From the NCBI GenBank assembly GCA_021813325.1, contig JAKALA010000008.1, positions 21,191 to 85,190 on the forward strand: a stretch of DNA of 64,000 nt, in the 5' to 3' direction. Shown here piece after piece: positions 52,397 to 61,926 of the stretch. The notes under the pieces are model-generated. The model was not told the DNA's origin. It saw nothing but the letters and a program-made list of their open reading frames with translations, and made no database searches. The translations under genes were made by a program, and so were the position numbers. Source of the DNA: a bacterium. Lineage in GTDB: Bacteria; Verrucomicrobiota; Verrucomicrobiia; Limisphaerales; UBA11358. How positions within the stretch are numbered: the stretch's first letter is position 1; each line of letters opens with the position of its first letter.

Positions 52397-55300
52397 ATGA
52401 ACAAAAAACAAACATTCGCTGTTGCCTCCACGTCGGTTCTGGCTGCCGGCATGGCACAAGGTGCCATCGTGTATTCAGGCCCGATTTCGTATGCAATCAC
52501 CGGTAATGACTCCTACCCGGTCGATTTGAATCAAGATTCAAACATGGATTACATCGTCCACTTCGATGGAGCCAATGGAGACAATCAACTCAAACCCTTT
52601 GTGGATAGTCGCAACACGAATCCTAACGCCTGGGTTCTTTCCAAATCCAATAGCGGCGCGCCCGTGAGCCCGTTTGGATTCACCAACGACGCCAGCTACA
52701 TGGCCACCTATCCGACCAACAAAGTCGGCTATCTCTATCAGGACGGCGGTGGCAACGTCGTGGGTGATTGGTCTTCCACCGCCGACACCGAAGGTTACGT
52801 CGGCGTGGAGTTGAATGACGGCGTTTCGACGAATTACGGTTGGATTCACCTGATTTACAAAGCCCAATCCGTAAACACTAAATCGCTGGTGCTGGTTGAC
52901 TACGCCTACGAAACCGCATCCGGCAAGGGCATCATCTTCGGGGCCACCAACACTCCGGCGGCCCCCATTATCTATGTTGGGCCATCCGCGCAAACCGTGG
53001 GCAGTGGCAGCGATGTGACCATGTCGGTGACGGCACTGGCCGATCCTCCGCCATCTTATCAGTGGCAGGCTGGCGCGGTCGGCAGCGGTGTTTACACCAA
53101 TTTGACCGACAACGGGCGCTTTTCTGGAACAACCACACCCACATTATCAATTACCGGAGCCACGCAATCCGACACGGCGGACTACATCGTGGTGGTGAGC
53201 AACACGCTTGGCAAAGCCACGAATGCGCCTCCCGCCACGTTGAATGTGCTGAATCTGATTCTGGGCACCCCGCAACCGGCGCAAGCCCGTATTTTCGCCG
53301 GCCAGAACCCCAGCTTTAATATCGGCGTGTTATCCGGCGTTCCCACGGGATTCCAATGGCAGAAGGATGGCACCAATGTGCAGGATGGAGCCAAGTATTC
53401 CGGGACGACCAGTTCCAATTTGATTGTGAACGGGCTTACTTCGGATGACTCCGGGAATTACGATGTGGTTGTGGATTCAGCCGGCGGTCCCGTGACCAGC
53501 GCCAATGCAAACCTTGCCGTGGTGGCCACCAACGGCGGCGCTTATGAAGCCGAAACGCTGGCGGATGGCCCGTTGGATTATTTCCGGCTGAACGAAACCG
53601 AATTGCCCGCCACCAACAACGTGGTCGCCTTTGACAATATTCGTGGCCGGAATGGCATTTACGGGATCGATGTGTTAAACGGCTCCGTGAACTATGGCAT
53701 CGCCGGTCCGCGGCCAGCGGATGGGTTTGTCGGATTTACGACCGATAACGCGGCGATTACCACCTCTCTAAATGACACCAATGCTTTGATTTCTCTCGCG
53801 CCTTGGAATCTCTACACCAATACCGTCACCATCTGCGCATGGATTAATCCGCAAGCCCAGCAGGTCAGCGGCGCTGGCGTGGTTTACACCCGCAGCACCA
53901 ACAACATGGTTTGCGGCCTCGCCTATCATGGCGCTGCGGATACCAACGGCCAATACAGCCTGGGCTATAACTGGAATGACCAAATGTTCGCGTGGAACTG
54001 GACTTCCGGCCTGAAGGTGCCGCAAAACCAGTGGTCGTTTGTGTCGCTGGTGGTTACCCCCACGAATGCCACCGTCTATGTCATTAATACCAACGGCAGC
54101 AATTTTGCTGTCAACACGGCGAATCACGCTCCCCAGGCATTCAACGACACGATTATCATCGGGTCGGATCCGGCTTCTGCGACCGGCGGCCGGAATTTCG
54201 CCGGCAGCATTGATGAGGTGTCGGTCTTTGGTTATTCACTGTCTCGGGATCAAATCTACCGCCTTTATGCGCGGGCGATTGGCCAGGTTGCCTTGCCGCC
54301 GCAAATTACCCAACAACCTGTTTCACAGATGCTCTATGCCGGGCAGACATCGCACCTGCGTGTCAGCGCAATCGGGTCCGATCCATTGTCGTTCCAATGG
54401 AAAGCCGGTTCCGGTGGCGTCTATACCAATCTTGATGGCGCCACCAACAGTTCGCTGGCGATCCCCAATTTTTCAGCAGGCAAGGTGGCGGATTATGTTG
54501 TGGAAGTCTCTAACAATGGCGGCTCGGTTTCCAGCACTGTGGCCCATGTGGGCTTGTATGCCGGAACGCCCGGAATCTACGATTCCACCGTGCTGGCTCT
54601 TGGCGGCAGTTCCGGTGGCTTGGCTGCCTTCTACCCGTTGGACGAAACCACCGATCCAGCTCTTGGCGGAGCGGTCGCCTTTGACACCGCCGGAGGATTC
54701 AACGGCATCTACGGCATCCCGGTGATGAACGGCAATGCCAACTACGCCATCGCTGGCCCGCGTCCGGCTGATGGCTTCATCGGCTTCAGTCCGACGAACA
54801 CGGCGGCCCGGTTCACCACCGCATTGGGTGGGCAGTCGGAAATTGTCTGTCAGCCGTTGAACCTGACCACCAATGCCCTGACCATCACCGCCTGGATCAA
54901 TCCGGCTTCGCCGCCGCAACAATGGGCCGGCTTGGTTTTCTGCCGGGGCAATGGCGGCAATGTGGGGGGATTGGATTTCACCGAGCTTAACGGTTCGGGC
55001 GAAACCTGTCTCGGCTATCACTGGAAAGACAGCTTCGACACTTACTCTTGGGTTTCTGGTTTGGTGCCGCCGCAAAATCAGTGGTCATTCGTGGCGTTGG
55101 TGATTGATCCTGCCACGACGAACGCGACCATTTGGATGATGAATACCAATGGAACCAAATCGGCTTCCAATTTCACCACCAACAATCTGTCGCCTATGAC
55201 GTTTGCCGCGAATACCACCATCGGAAATGACCCGTATGACACGAGTTCAGGCCGTGTTTTTGACGGTTCGATTGACAGCGTGGCCATCTTCCCGCAGGCG

Positions 55301-55525
55301 CTGACACCGGCGCAGATTCAAACGCTCTATTCCGGAGCGATGGGCATTGCCGCCGTTAACATCCAAATCCATCAGGTCGGCAATCAGATCGAGCTGGATT
55401 GGCCGCGTGGCACGTTGCTGGAAGCGGACAGCCTCAACGGACCGTGGACGACAAACTACGCGGTTTCGCCCTATCTGCTGGCGCCCGAAGCCCCACAAAA
55501 ATTCTACAAGGTCAGCGTGCAATAG
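52397..55525 (+). CDS. Large secreted protein with Ig-like and two LamG-like domains
   Basis: Signal peptide MNKKQTFAVASTSVLAAGMAQGA; Ig-like repeats (YQWQAG..., FQWQKDG..., FQWKAGSG...); two tandem LamG modules sharing NYGIAGPRPADGFVGF / NYAIAGPRPADGFIGF. Confidence 0.85.
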   Translation: MNKKQTFAVASTSVLAAGMAQGAIVYSGPISYAITGNDSYPVDLNQDSNMDYIVHFDGANGDNQLKPFVDSRNTNPNAWVLSKSNSGAPVSPFGFTNDASYMATYPTNKVGYLYQDGGGNVVGDWSSTADTEGYVGVELNDGVSTNYGWIHLIYKAQSVNTKSLVLVDYAYETASGKGIIFGATNTPAAPIIYVGPSAQTVGSGSDVTMSVTALADPPPSYQWQAGAVGSGVYTNLTDNGRFSGTTTPTLSITGATQSDTADYIVVVSNTLGKATNAPPATLNVLNLILGTPQPAQARIFAGQNPSFNIGVLSGVPTGFQWQKDGTNVQDGAKYSGTTSSNLIVNGLTSDDSGNYDVVVDSAGGPVTSANANLAVVATNGGAYEAETLADGPLDYFRLNETELPATNNVVAFDNIRGRNGIYGIDVLNGSVNYGIAGPRPADGFVGFTTDNAAITTSLNDTNALISLAPWNLYTNTVTICAWINPQAQQVSGAGVVYTRSTNNMVCGLAYHGAADTNGQYSLGYNWNDQMFAWNWTSGLKVPQNQWSFVSLVVTPTNATVYVINTNGSNFAVNTANHAPQAFNDTIIIGSDPASATGGRNFAGSIDEVSVFGYSLSRDQIYRLYARAIGQVALPPQITQQPVSQMLYAGQTSHLRVSAIGSDPLSFQWKAGSGGVYTNLDGATNSSLAIPNFSAGKVADYVVEVSNNGGSVSSTVAHVGLYAGTPGIYDSTVLALGGSSGGLAAFYPLDETTDPALGGAVAFDTAGGFNGIYGIPVMNGNANYAIAGPRPADGFIGFSPTNTAARFTTALGGQSEIVCQPLNLTTNALTITAWINPASPPQQWAGLVFCRGNGGNVGGLDFTELNGSGETCLGYHWKDSFDTYSWVSGLVPPQNQWSFVALVIDPATTNATIWMMNTNGTKSASNFTTNNLSPMTFAANTTIGNDPYDTSSGRVFDGSIDSVAIFPQALTPAQIQTLYSGAMGIAAVNIQIHQVGNQIELDWPRGTLLEADSLNGPWTTNYAVSPYLLAPEAPQKFYKVSVQ

Positions 55526-55624
55526 CGATCGATCCTGTAGTATGTCGAGCGGCGGAGCGGGTTGTTGACGCTCCGCCGCTTTTTAAATCACCACCATGCG
55601 ATCCGTCATCGTAGCGGCGGATAA

Positions 55625-58600
55625 TTGCAAACAATACCAATGATTGTTGTGGATTTTCGGAAATCGAAATCGATTGCTCATTTAGCACTTTGCCTGGCGT
55701 TACCATTCCTTTTCATCTCTTCCCACGCGGCGATTTTGGAGAACGGCAGTTTTGAATCGGGTCTGGCAGGTTGGAACACCAATGTTTCCAGCGGTGGCGC
55801 GGCGTCCTTTGTGGTCACCAACAGCCTGGTGCATACCGGCAGCAAGGCGCTGGTGGTTTCCGTGACCAACGCGGGTTCGGCGACCAACGCGGTCCAATTG
55901 CTACACTCCAGTTTTACCGCCAGCCCCACCAACACCTATGTGCTGCGTTTCTGGGCCAATTCCGACGTGAAGTTTGCGGATATGAACGTCGTTCTGACCG
56001 GAGCCACGCCGGCTTTCCCCGAAATTCCATTTAACATTTCCACGAACAACAACGGCTACCAGGAATACATCTATTCCTTTCGCGCATCAGGCGAGGTTTC
56101 CATCGGTTTTAACTTTAACACTTCATCCAACAATTATTATCTGGATGACGTCGAAGTGCTGGACGTGAATAACACCAACGGCTGGGACGTGTTGATGACT
56201 TATCTCTGGCGTTGGGGACAAATGGACTACGCTAAAACCAATCCCGTTGGCTGGGGCAGCGGAGACAATAGCAAATCCGTGCTGTTGCCGGACGGCAGCG
56301 TGCTCTGGATTTTTAACGATTCGTGGATGGCGAACTTGAATTTCTACTCGAACATTCATGGCGGCGGGAACTTTCCGCGCAATTGTGCCGTGCATCAGGT
56401 TGGAACCAATTTGTATCCGTTATCCATCAATACCTTTTTCGTGCCCACCAATCCGGCTGACTTGTTCTGGATCGGTGATGCCGTCGTGGACAACAACAAG
56501 GTGCGCGTGCTGTTGAGCGACATCAACGCGACCTCCATCACACGCCTGGGCACGGCGATTGGGACGCTTTCGGATCTAAAACTGGAGAGCATCGATTACA
56601 TTCCCGCCACCGGACCCGATGATTACAACCAGGTCGTGAATGGCAACGATGGTTACTATTATATTTATTGGTCCACAAACGCTTCGATCAATCCATTTTG
56701 GTCGCCAACGAATCTGGTTAATGTCGCCCGCGCGCCCGTTGGCTCCCTGTCTGACAATTCCGCCTGGCGATTCTGGGACGGCGCGAACTGGCAAACCAAT
56801 CATCTTCAAACGTCGGCACTGAAAGGTTTGGTCGCTCCTTGGTCCTTTACCCGGCTTGGACCCAGCAATTACGTCGCCGTTTACATGCCCACGGTGAGCC
56901 TCACGATCAAAGCCCAATTTGCCACTTTGCCCATGGGACCGTGGACCCCGCCAATCCCGATATTTAACACCTATGGCGAATGGGGAGAATTGAATTACAT
57001 GCCCAACATCTGCGCCGGAACCGGCGATGACGGAATTTACACCATTTGTTACTCCGATAACGGCTCACCCGATAATCTGGCCAAGGTGGCTTCCGACAAG
57101 TCGTATTATATGCAGCATTTCATCAAGGCGAATCTCCGCCAGATGTCGCCCTACACGCCATTTGACATCGCCGCCTCGCACAAGTTTTCGGGAACGATTT
57201 TGGGTGCCAGCGGCATTGGCAGCAGCACGGCCGGCAAGGTGTTCGACAACGATCTTACCACCTACTTTGATGCCATCGGCGGCTCGGGGTGGGTGAGCAT
57301 GGATTTGGGCGCGTTGAATCAAAAAATTCTAAGCCTGATTCGTTATTGTCCGCGCGCCAACAACGCCAGTCGCATGGTGGGCGGTGTATTCCAAGGCGCC
57401 AATGCTGCGGACTTCAGCGATGCGGTAACACTCTACACGGTGCCTTTAACTCCCATCGAAGGGTTCTTTACCACCGTTTCCATTCCCAACACCACGCCAT
57501 ATCGCTATCTGCGTTACCTGGGCCCGGCGGGGTCGTATTGTAATGTTTCGGAAATCCAATTTTACGGCGCCACGATACCGGACGCGCCCGCCAATTTCAC
57601 GGCAACTCCGGGCAATCATCAGGTGCAGTTGTCGTGGTCAAACGGTTCGGAAGCCATATCGTTCAACGTATCGCGCGCGATCAGCACCAACGGACCGTTT
57701 GAGCGAATCTTCTCCGGCACAACCAACACGGCCTGCATCGATGCCGGCTTGCAGAATGGCCTGACGTATTATTATCGCGTCACGGCGGTGGATGTCGGCT
57801 TGGCAAGCACCAATGTGGCCACGACATTTGCCACGCCGTTTGGTCCGCCCGATGAACCGGTCAATCTGGTCGCCGTAGCCAGCACCAATCATGCGGTGTC
57901 ATTGTCCTGGGCTGGTGATTTGAGCGCTGTGGGGTATGTCATCAAACGTTCCACCGTGAGCGGTGCGGCTGGAGAAACAGTCGGTTACGCCGGCATCACC
58001 CGATTCACCGATCAGGCCCCAGTGAATGGCACCACTTATTACTACGTTGTGGCGGCCACGAACAATTATGGTAACAGTGCCGATTCGGCTAAAGTCAGCG
58101 CTCAACCCGGTGGATATGGAAGCTGGCTGGCTACATCTGGAGCCGTGGCTTGGTGGCGATTGAATGAAATATCCGGTTCAACGGCGCTTGACTCGGTTGG
58201 CTTTAACCATGGCACAAATAGTTCAACGGTTAAACTGGGAGTCGCCGGCTCCGGTGGCGACGGCTTCAGTTCTCCGCATCGTGCCGCGCATTACAATGGC
58301 TCGGATGCCTTCACGCAGATTCCCAATCTCATCGGCGCCGGCAATTTTACCATCGCGTTCTGGGTGCGCACCACGGCGAGCGGGGGCACGCCGAACTGGT
58401 ATAACGGCACCGGGTTGGTGGATGGCGAAGTGGGTGGGGTTACCACTGATTTTGGGACGGCTTTGGTCGGCGGCAAGTCGCTTTTGGCGTTGGCAGTCCT
58501 GACACAACCTTGCTGTCGAGCCAGTCCATCAATGATGGTCAATGGCACTTTATCGCAGCTACGCGCAATTCCACCACCGGCACCATGCTCGTGTTTGTGG

Positions 58601-58979
58601 ATGGCGTGCCGGGCGCGGCGCCCACTCTGGTCCCACGGGGCCCCGACAGGCTGCGGCCAATTTGCGCATTGGCAGTTTGCAGACGGGAGTCAGCGGCTCG
58701 TTCTTCAACGGCGATATTTCGGATGTGTCCATGTTTGATCAAACGTTGGGTGCTTCGCAGATCAATACGCTGTATCAAGCGGGTGCGGGAATCTTTTATG
58801 ATGTTGCTTTGGCACCGCAATGGGCAGGCGGTCATCTCCAGTTTAGCTGGCCGGGCGGGGGAAAACTCATGCAGGCGGATCGTTTGGATGGCCCGTGGAC
58901 AAAAGTGAATTCCGCCACTTCGCCCTATTCGGTTACGGCGACGGAATCGCAAAAATTTTTCCGCATCCAAGTTCAATGA
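55625..58979 (+). pseudogene. Large secreted CBM/DUF5005-like/discoidin/Fn3/LamG protein split by two apparent 1-nt frameshifts
   Basis: Reading frame moves 2 -> 1 -> 0: ...DFGTALVGGK | FGVGSPDTTLLSSQSINDGQWHFIAATRNSTTGTMLVFVDGVPGAAPTL | GPRQAAANLRIGSLQTGVSGSFFNGDISDVSMFDQTLG...QKFFRIQVQ. Could be assembly error rather than a true pseudogene. Confidence 0.75.
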
Positions 58980-58996
58980 CTTTACCATGAAGCATT

Positions 58997-59571
58997 CCCG
59001 AAGTTTGACAACTCCGGGAGTCGTTTGTGAGGCTAACTTTCGTGAAGTGCTCAAGGTTTACGAAAGGATCGGCCATGCAAACGCATGAAAGTCTGAAACA
59101 CACGACATGGGAATGCAAATACCATGTGGTGTTCATCCCGAAGTGTCGGCGGAAGGTGTTGTATCAGGGAATCCGACCGGAGTTGGGAACGGTGTTTCGT
59201 GGTTTGGCGGAACAATGGGAATGCACCGTGGAGGAGGGGCATCTGATGTCCGGCCCTGTGCATATGCTCCTGATGATACCACCGAAGCATGCGGTGTCGC
59301 AGGTGCTGGGGTTCATCAAGGGCAAGAGCGCGATTCATATTGCGCGGGTGTATGCTGGGCGGCGGCGGAATTTCGTCGGTCAGCATTTTTGGGCGCGAGG
59401 TTATTGGGTATCAACGGTCGGCAAGAACGAGGCTGCCGTGCGTCAATATATCCAGGACCAGGAAAAAGAAGACAAACGCCTGAACAACTGGAGCTGCGGG
59501 CGCTTTGAGCGCCTCCAGCTTTTAACCGCCTTGGGCGGTTCACGCTATCTCAAGCCTCCGGCTTTGCCGGA
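58997..59571 (+). mobile_element. IS200-like single-ORF insertion sequence (ends approximate)
   Basis: Left hairpin CCCGAAGTT tgac AACTCCGGG (58997-59018, one mismatch), tnpA-like ORF, right hairpins AACCGCC ttg GGCGGTT (59524-59540) and TCCGGC ttt GCCGGA (59557-59571). Confidence 0.6.
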
Positions 59572-59584
59572 AGTCGCTGACTGA
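59075..59584 (+). CDS. tnpA: IS200/IS605-family Y1 transposase TnpA
   Basis: MQTHESLKHTTWECKYHVVFIPKCRRKVLY; VHMLLMIPPKHAVSQVLGFIKGKSAIHIARVY; FVGQHFWARGYWVSTVGKNEAAVRQYIQDQ (catalytic Tyr region). Confidence 0.9.
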   Translation: MQTHESLKHTTWECKYHVVFIPKCRRKVLYQGIRPELGTVFRGLAEQWECTVEEGHLMSGPVHMLLMIPPKHAVSQVLGFIKGKSAIHIARVYAGRRRNFVGQHFWARGYWVSTVGKNEAAVRQYIQDQEKEDKRLNNWSCGRFERLQLLTALGGSRYLKPPALPEVAD

Positions 59585-59821
59585 TTGTTTAAATCCGCCC
59601 TTGCCGTTAAACTCGCAGGCATTATCCAGAATTAGAGACAAGCCCCGCGAAGCGTCATAAATAAGAAAGTTAAGATCAAAACCGCTACTCATCGCGGATA
59701 TGGTAAATCAAGAAAGTAAATATAACAAACATTGTCCATCTTTAATTGTCTGTTTGGCTCTTATTCAGATGTTGTCTTGCTTGGTTCCAAGTTCTCAGTT
59801 GTTTTTAAAATTCAACAGTTG

Positions 59822-60619
59822 TCAGGGGCGGTAGATTTGCTGATTGAAATATTTGACCAGACGTCGCACAAACGCACGTGGCAGGAACCGGACGAGCTGA
59901 ACTGTCAGCTTATTGGCAATCCCAGGAATAATGACCACTCGACCTCGACGAAATTGGTCATACCCATAACGGGCGACAAAGTCGGCTGACATGCCGGGAA
60001 GTTTGCGCCGACGCACCTTGTTGCCGCGGGCCACTTTACCGAAGTTGGTTTCGGTTGGTCCGGGGCAAAGCACTGAAATAACTAGATTTGTCCCGGATAA
60101 TTCAGCCGCCAACGCTTCCGTGAACGACTGAACGTAGGCTTTGCTGGCAAAATAGAGCGCCATGCACGGCCCGGGCTGAAATGCGGCGATGGATCCTACG
60201 TTTAAAATCCCGCCGTAATTGCGCTCGATCATGCCCGGCAAAAACAAACCAGTAAGCGCAGTGAGTGCAGTTTGGTTGACCTGCAAGATTTCCAATTGCC
60301 GGTTCAATGGAAGTTCGTGAAACATGCCGTGCAACCCGAAACCGGCATTATTGACCAGCATATCAACTTCAATCCCTGCCCTGCCCGCTTCTTGGAAAAC
60401 AAACTCAGCCGAATCGGGTTTGGCGAGGTCAGCCGTGATGACCTGGATTTTGATCTGAAATTTCGCACGCAGTTCAACCGCCAAAGTTTTCAATGCGTCC
60501 GTGTTGCGCGCCACCAAAACGAGATTGGATTTATCGGCGGCAAAACATTTGGCCAGTTCAAGCCCGATGCCCGAGGATGCACCGGTCACCAGCACTGTTT
60601 CTTGCCGGGGCGGATTCAT
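59822..60619 (-). CDS. SDR family oxidoreductase
   Basis: VLVTGASSGIGLELAKCFA; LVNNAGFGLHG; YFASKAYVQSFTEAL. Confidence 0.93.
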   Translation of the reverse strand: MNPPRQETVLVTGASSGIGLELAKCFAADKSNLVLVARNTDALKTLAVELRAKFQIKIQVITADLAKPDSAEFVFQEAGRAGIEVDMLVNNAGFGLHGMFHELPLNRQLEILQVNQTALTALTGLFLPGMIERNYGGILNVGSIAAFQPGPCMALYFASKAYVQSFTEALAAELSGTNLVISVLCPGPTETNFGKVARGNKVRRRKLPGMSADFVARYGYDQFRRGRVVIIPGIANKLTVQLVRFLPRAFVRRLVKYFNQQIYRP

Positions 60620-60629
60620 TCACGTTGGA

Positions 60630-61841
60630 CTATTGATTTCCCCAACCGAACCGGGTGGTCAACGGCCAATAAACGAAGAACGATTTCCCAATCACATTAT
60701 TCGCCGGGAAAGTTCCCCAAGAACGCGAATCGTAGCTGTTGCAGGTGTTGTCGCCCATGACCATGTAATTGTTGCCTGAGTTATCAAACACAGTTTGTTC
60801 ATCGGGAAACCGGGGAGCCAAGTTGGGAATCAAACCGAATTTTGTGTCAACAGTGCCGTTCACGTGTCCGGAATATTGGCTTTCGCGCGGCGGATCCTTG
60901 GGATCAAAACCATAAACATTTGCAAAATGTGGTGTCGAAGCGTCGAGCCGAACACCGTTGATCCGCAAATGGCGGTCATCGCCGATCTGGACTTTTTCCC
61001 CAGGCAAAGCGACTAGGCGTTTGATGTAAAATTGATCCTGCTGAGGAATTTCGGTTCCTACCGTGGCAAACACAACGATTTCACCGCGTTCAGGCTTGCG
61101 AAAGTTATAAGTTAAACGATCAACGAATAGATGATCGCCAGCCGCCAAGCGCAATTTGATGACATGATCGCCTTTGTGATAGTAATGATCGCGACTCAAT
61201 CCAGCCCGATATGCCAAGGCATCGGCGTTCGGAGGTGCTTCTCCGTAATCGGGCGGAAACCAGATGGTGTATTCATGTCCGCCCAACCGGAATCTTTGCC
61301 AGAAGTTGATCAGCTTGATGCCAACTGGCTGCGAGATGTCTTCGATGGCGCCATCATTTTGGGCTACGACGTCGATATAAGAAATGCCTTCAAAAAATTC
61401 CTTAATGCGTTCCCAACCGGTGGGAATTTGAAAGTTGGGATTGTTTCCGGGCGCCAAATAATTCTTGGAAGTGACGCCAAACAGAGTTGGCTGCATTGAT
61501 CCCGTGGGAATTTTAAACGGCTGCAAAAAGAAGGTGCGGATGGCCATGGCCACGGCCAACGCCACCAGCAGCACTTCCACGTTTTCCCGCCAAGTGGCAT
61601 TCGGATAAGGTTTTAGCCACTTTTCAGCCGCGAACTGAAGTTCTTCGGCTTTTATTCTGATGGCACCTTTGTTTGCGCCTGTGTTGATGGTGGATTTTAG
61701 ACTATCTAAAGCCGCTTGCACCGGTCCGATGGCTTGCGCTGATAAAACATCCGACTGCGATGCGAGCAGGCGCCGGTAATGTTTATGCACCACGCACGCT
61801 TCGCGGACGGTTTTGGAGATAAACCAGCGCAAAATGTTCAT
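60630..61841 (-). CDS. lepB: Signal peptidase I
   Basis: FKIPTGSMQPTLFG catalytic Ser motif; RGEIVVFATVGTEIPQQDQFYIKRLVALPGEKVQI; YMVMGDNTCNSYDSRSWGTFP. Confidence 0.93.
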   Translation of the reverse strand: MNILRWFISKTVREACVVHKHYRRLLASQSDVLSAQAIGPVQAALDSLKSTINTGANKGAIRIKAEELQFAAEKWLKPYPNATWRENVEVLLVALAVAMAIRTFFLQPFKIPTGSMQPTLFGVTSKNYLAPGNNPNFQIPTGWERIKEFFEGISYIDVVAQNDGAIEDISQPVGIKLINFWQRFRLGGHEYTIWFPPDYGEAPPNADALAYRAGLSRDHYYHKGDHVIKLRLAAGDHLFVDRLTYNFRKPERGEIVVFATVGTEIPQQDQFYIKRLVALPGEKVQIGDDRHLRINGVRLDASTPHFANVYGFDPKDPPRESQYSGHVNGTVDTKFGLIPNLAPRFPDEQTVFDNSGNNYMVMGDNTCNSYDSRSWGTFPANNVIGKSFFVYWPLTTRFGWGNQ

Positions 61842-61926
61842 AAGAGTTTAAATTTTTCAGTCAGCACGGCCATGTTTGTCTTCCAGAACTGACAACTCAA
61901 TTCGGATTTTGTTCATGACTAGCGGG

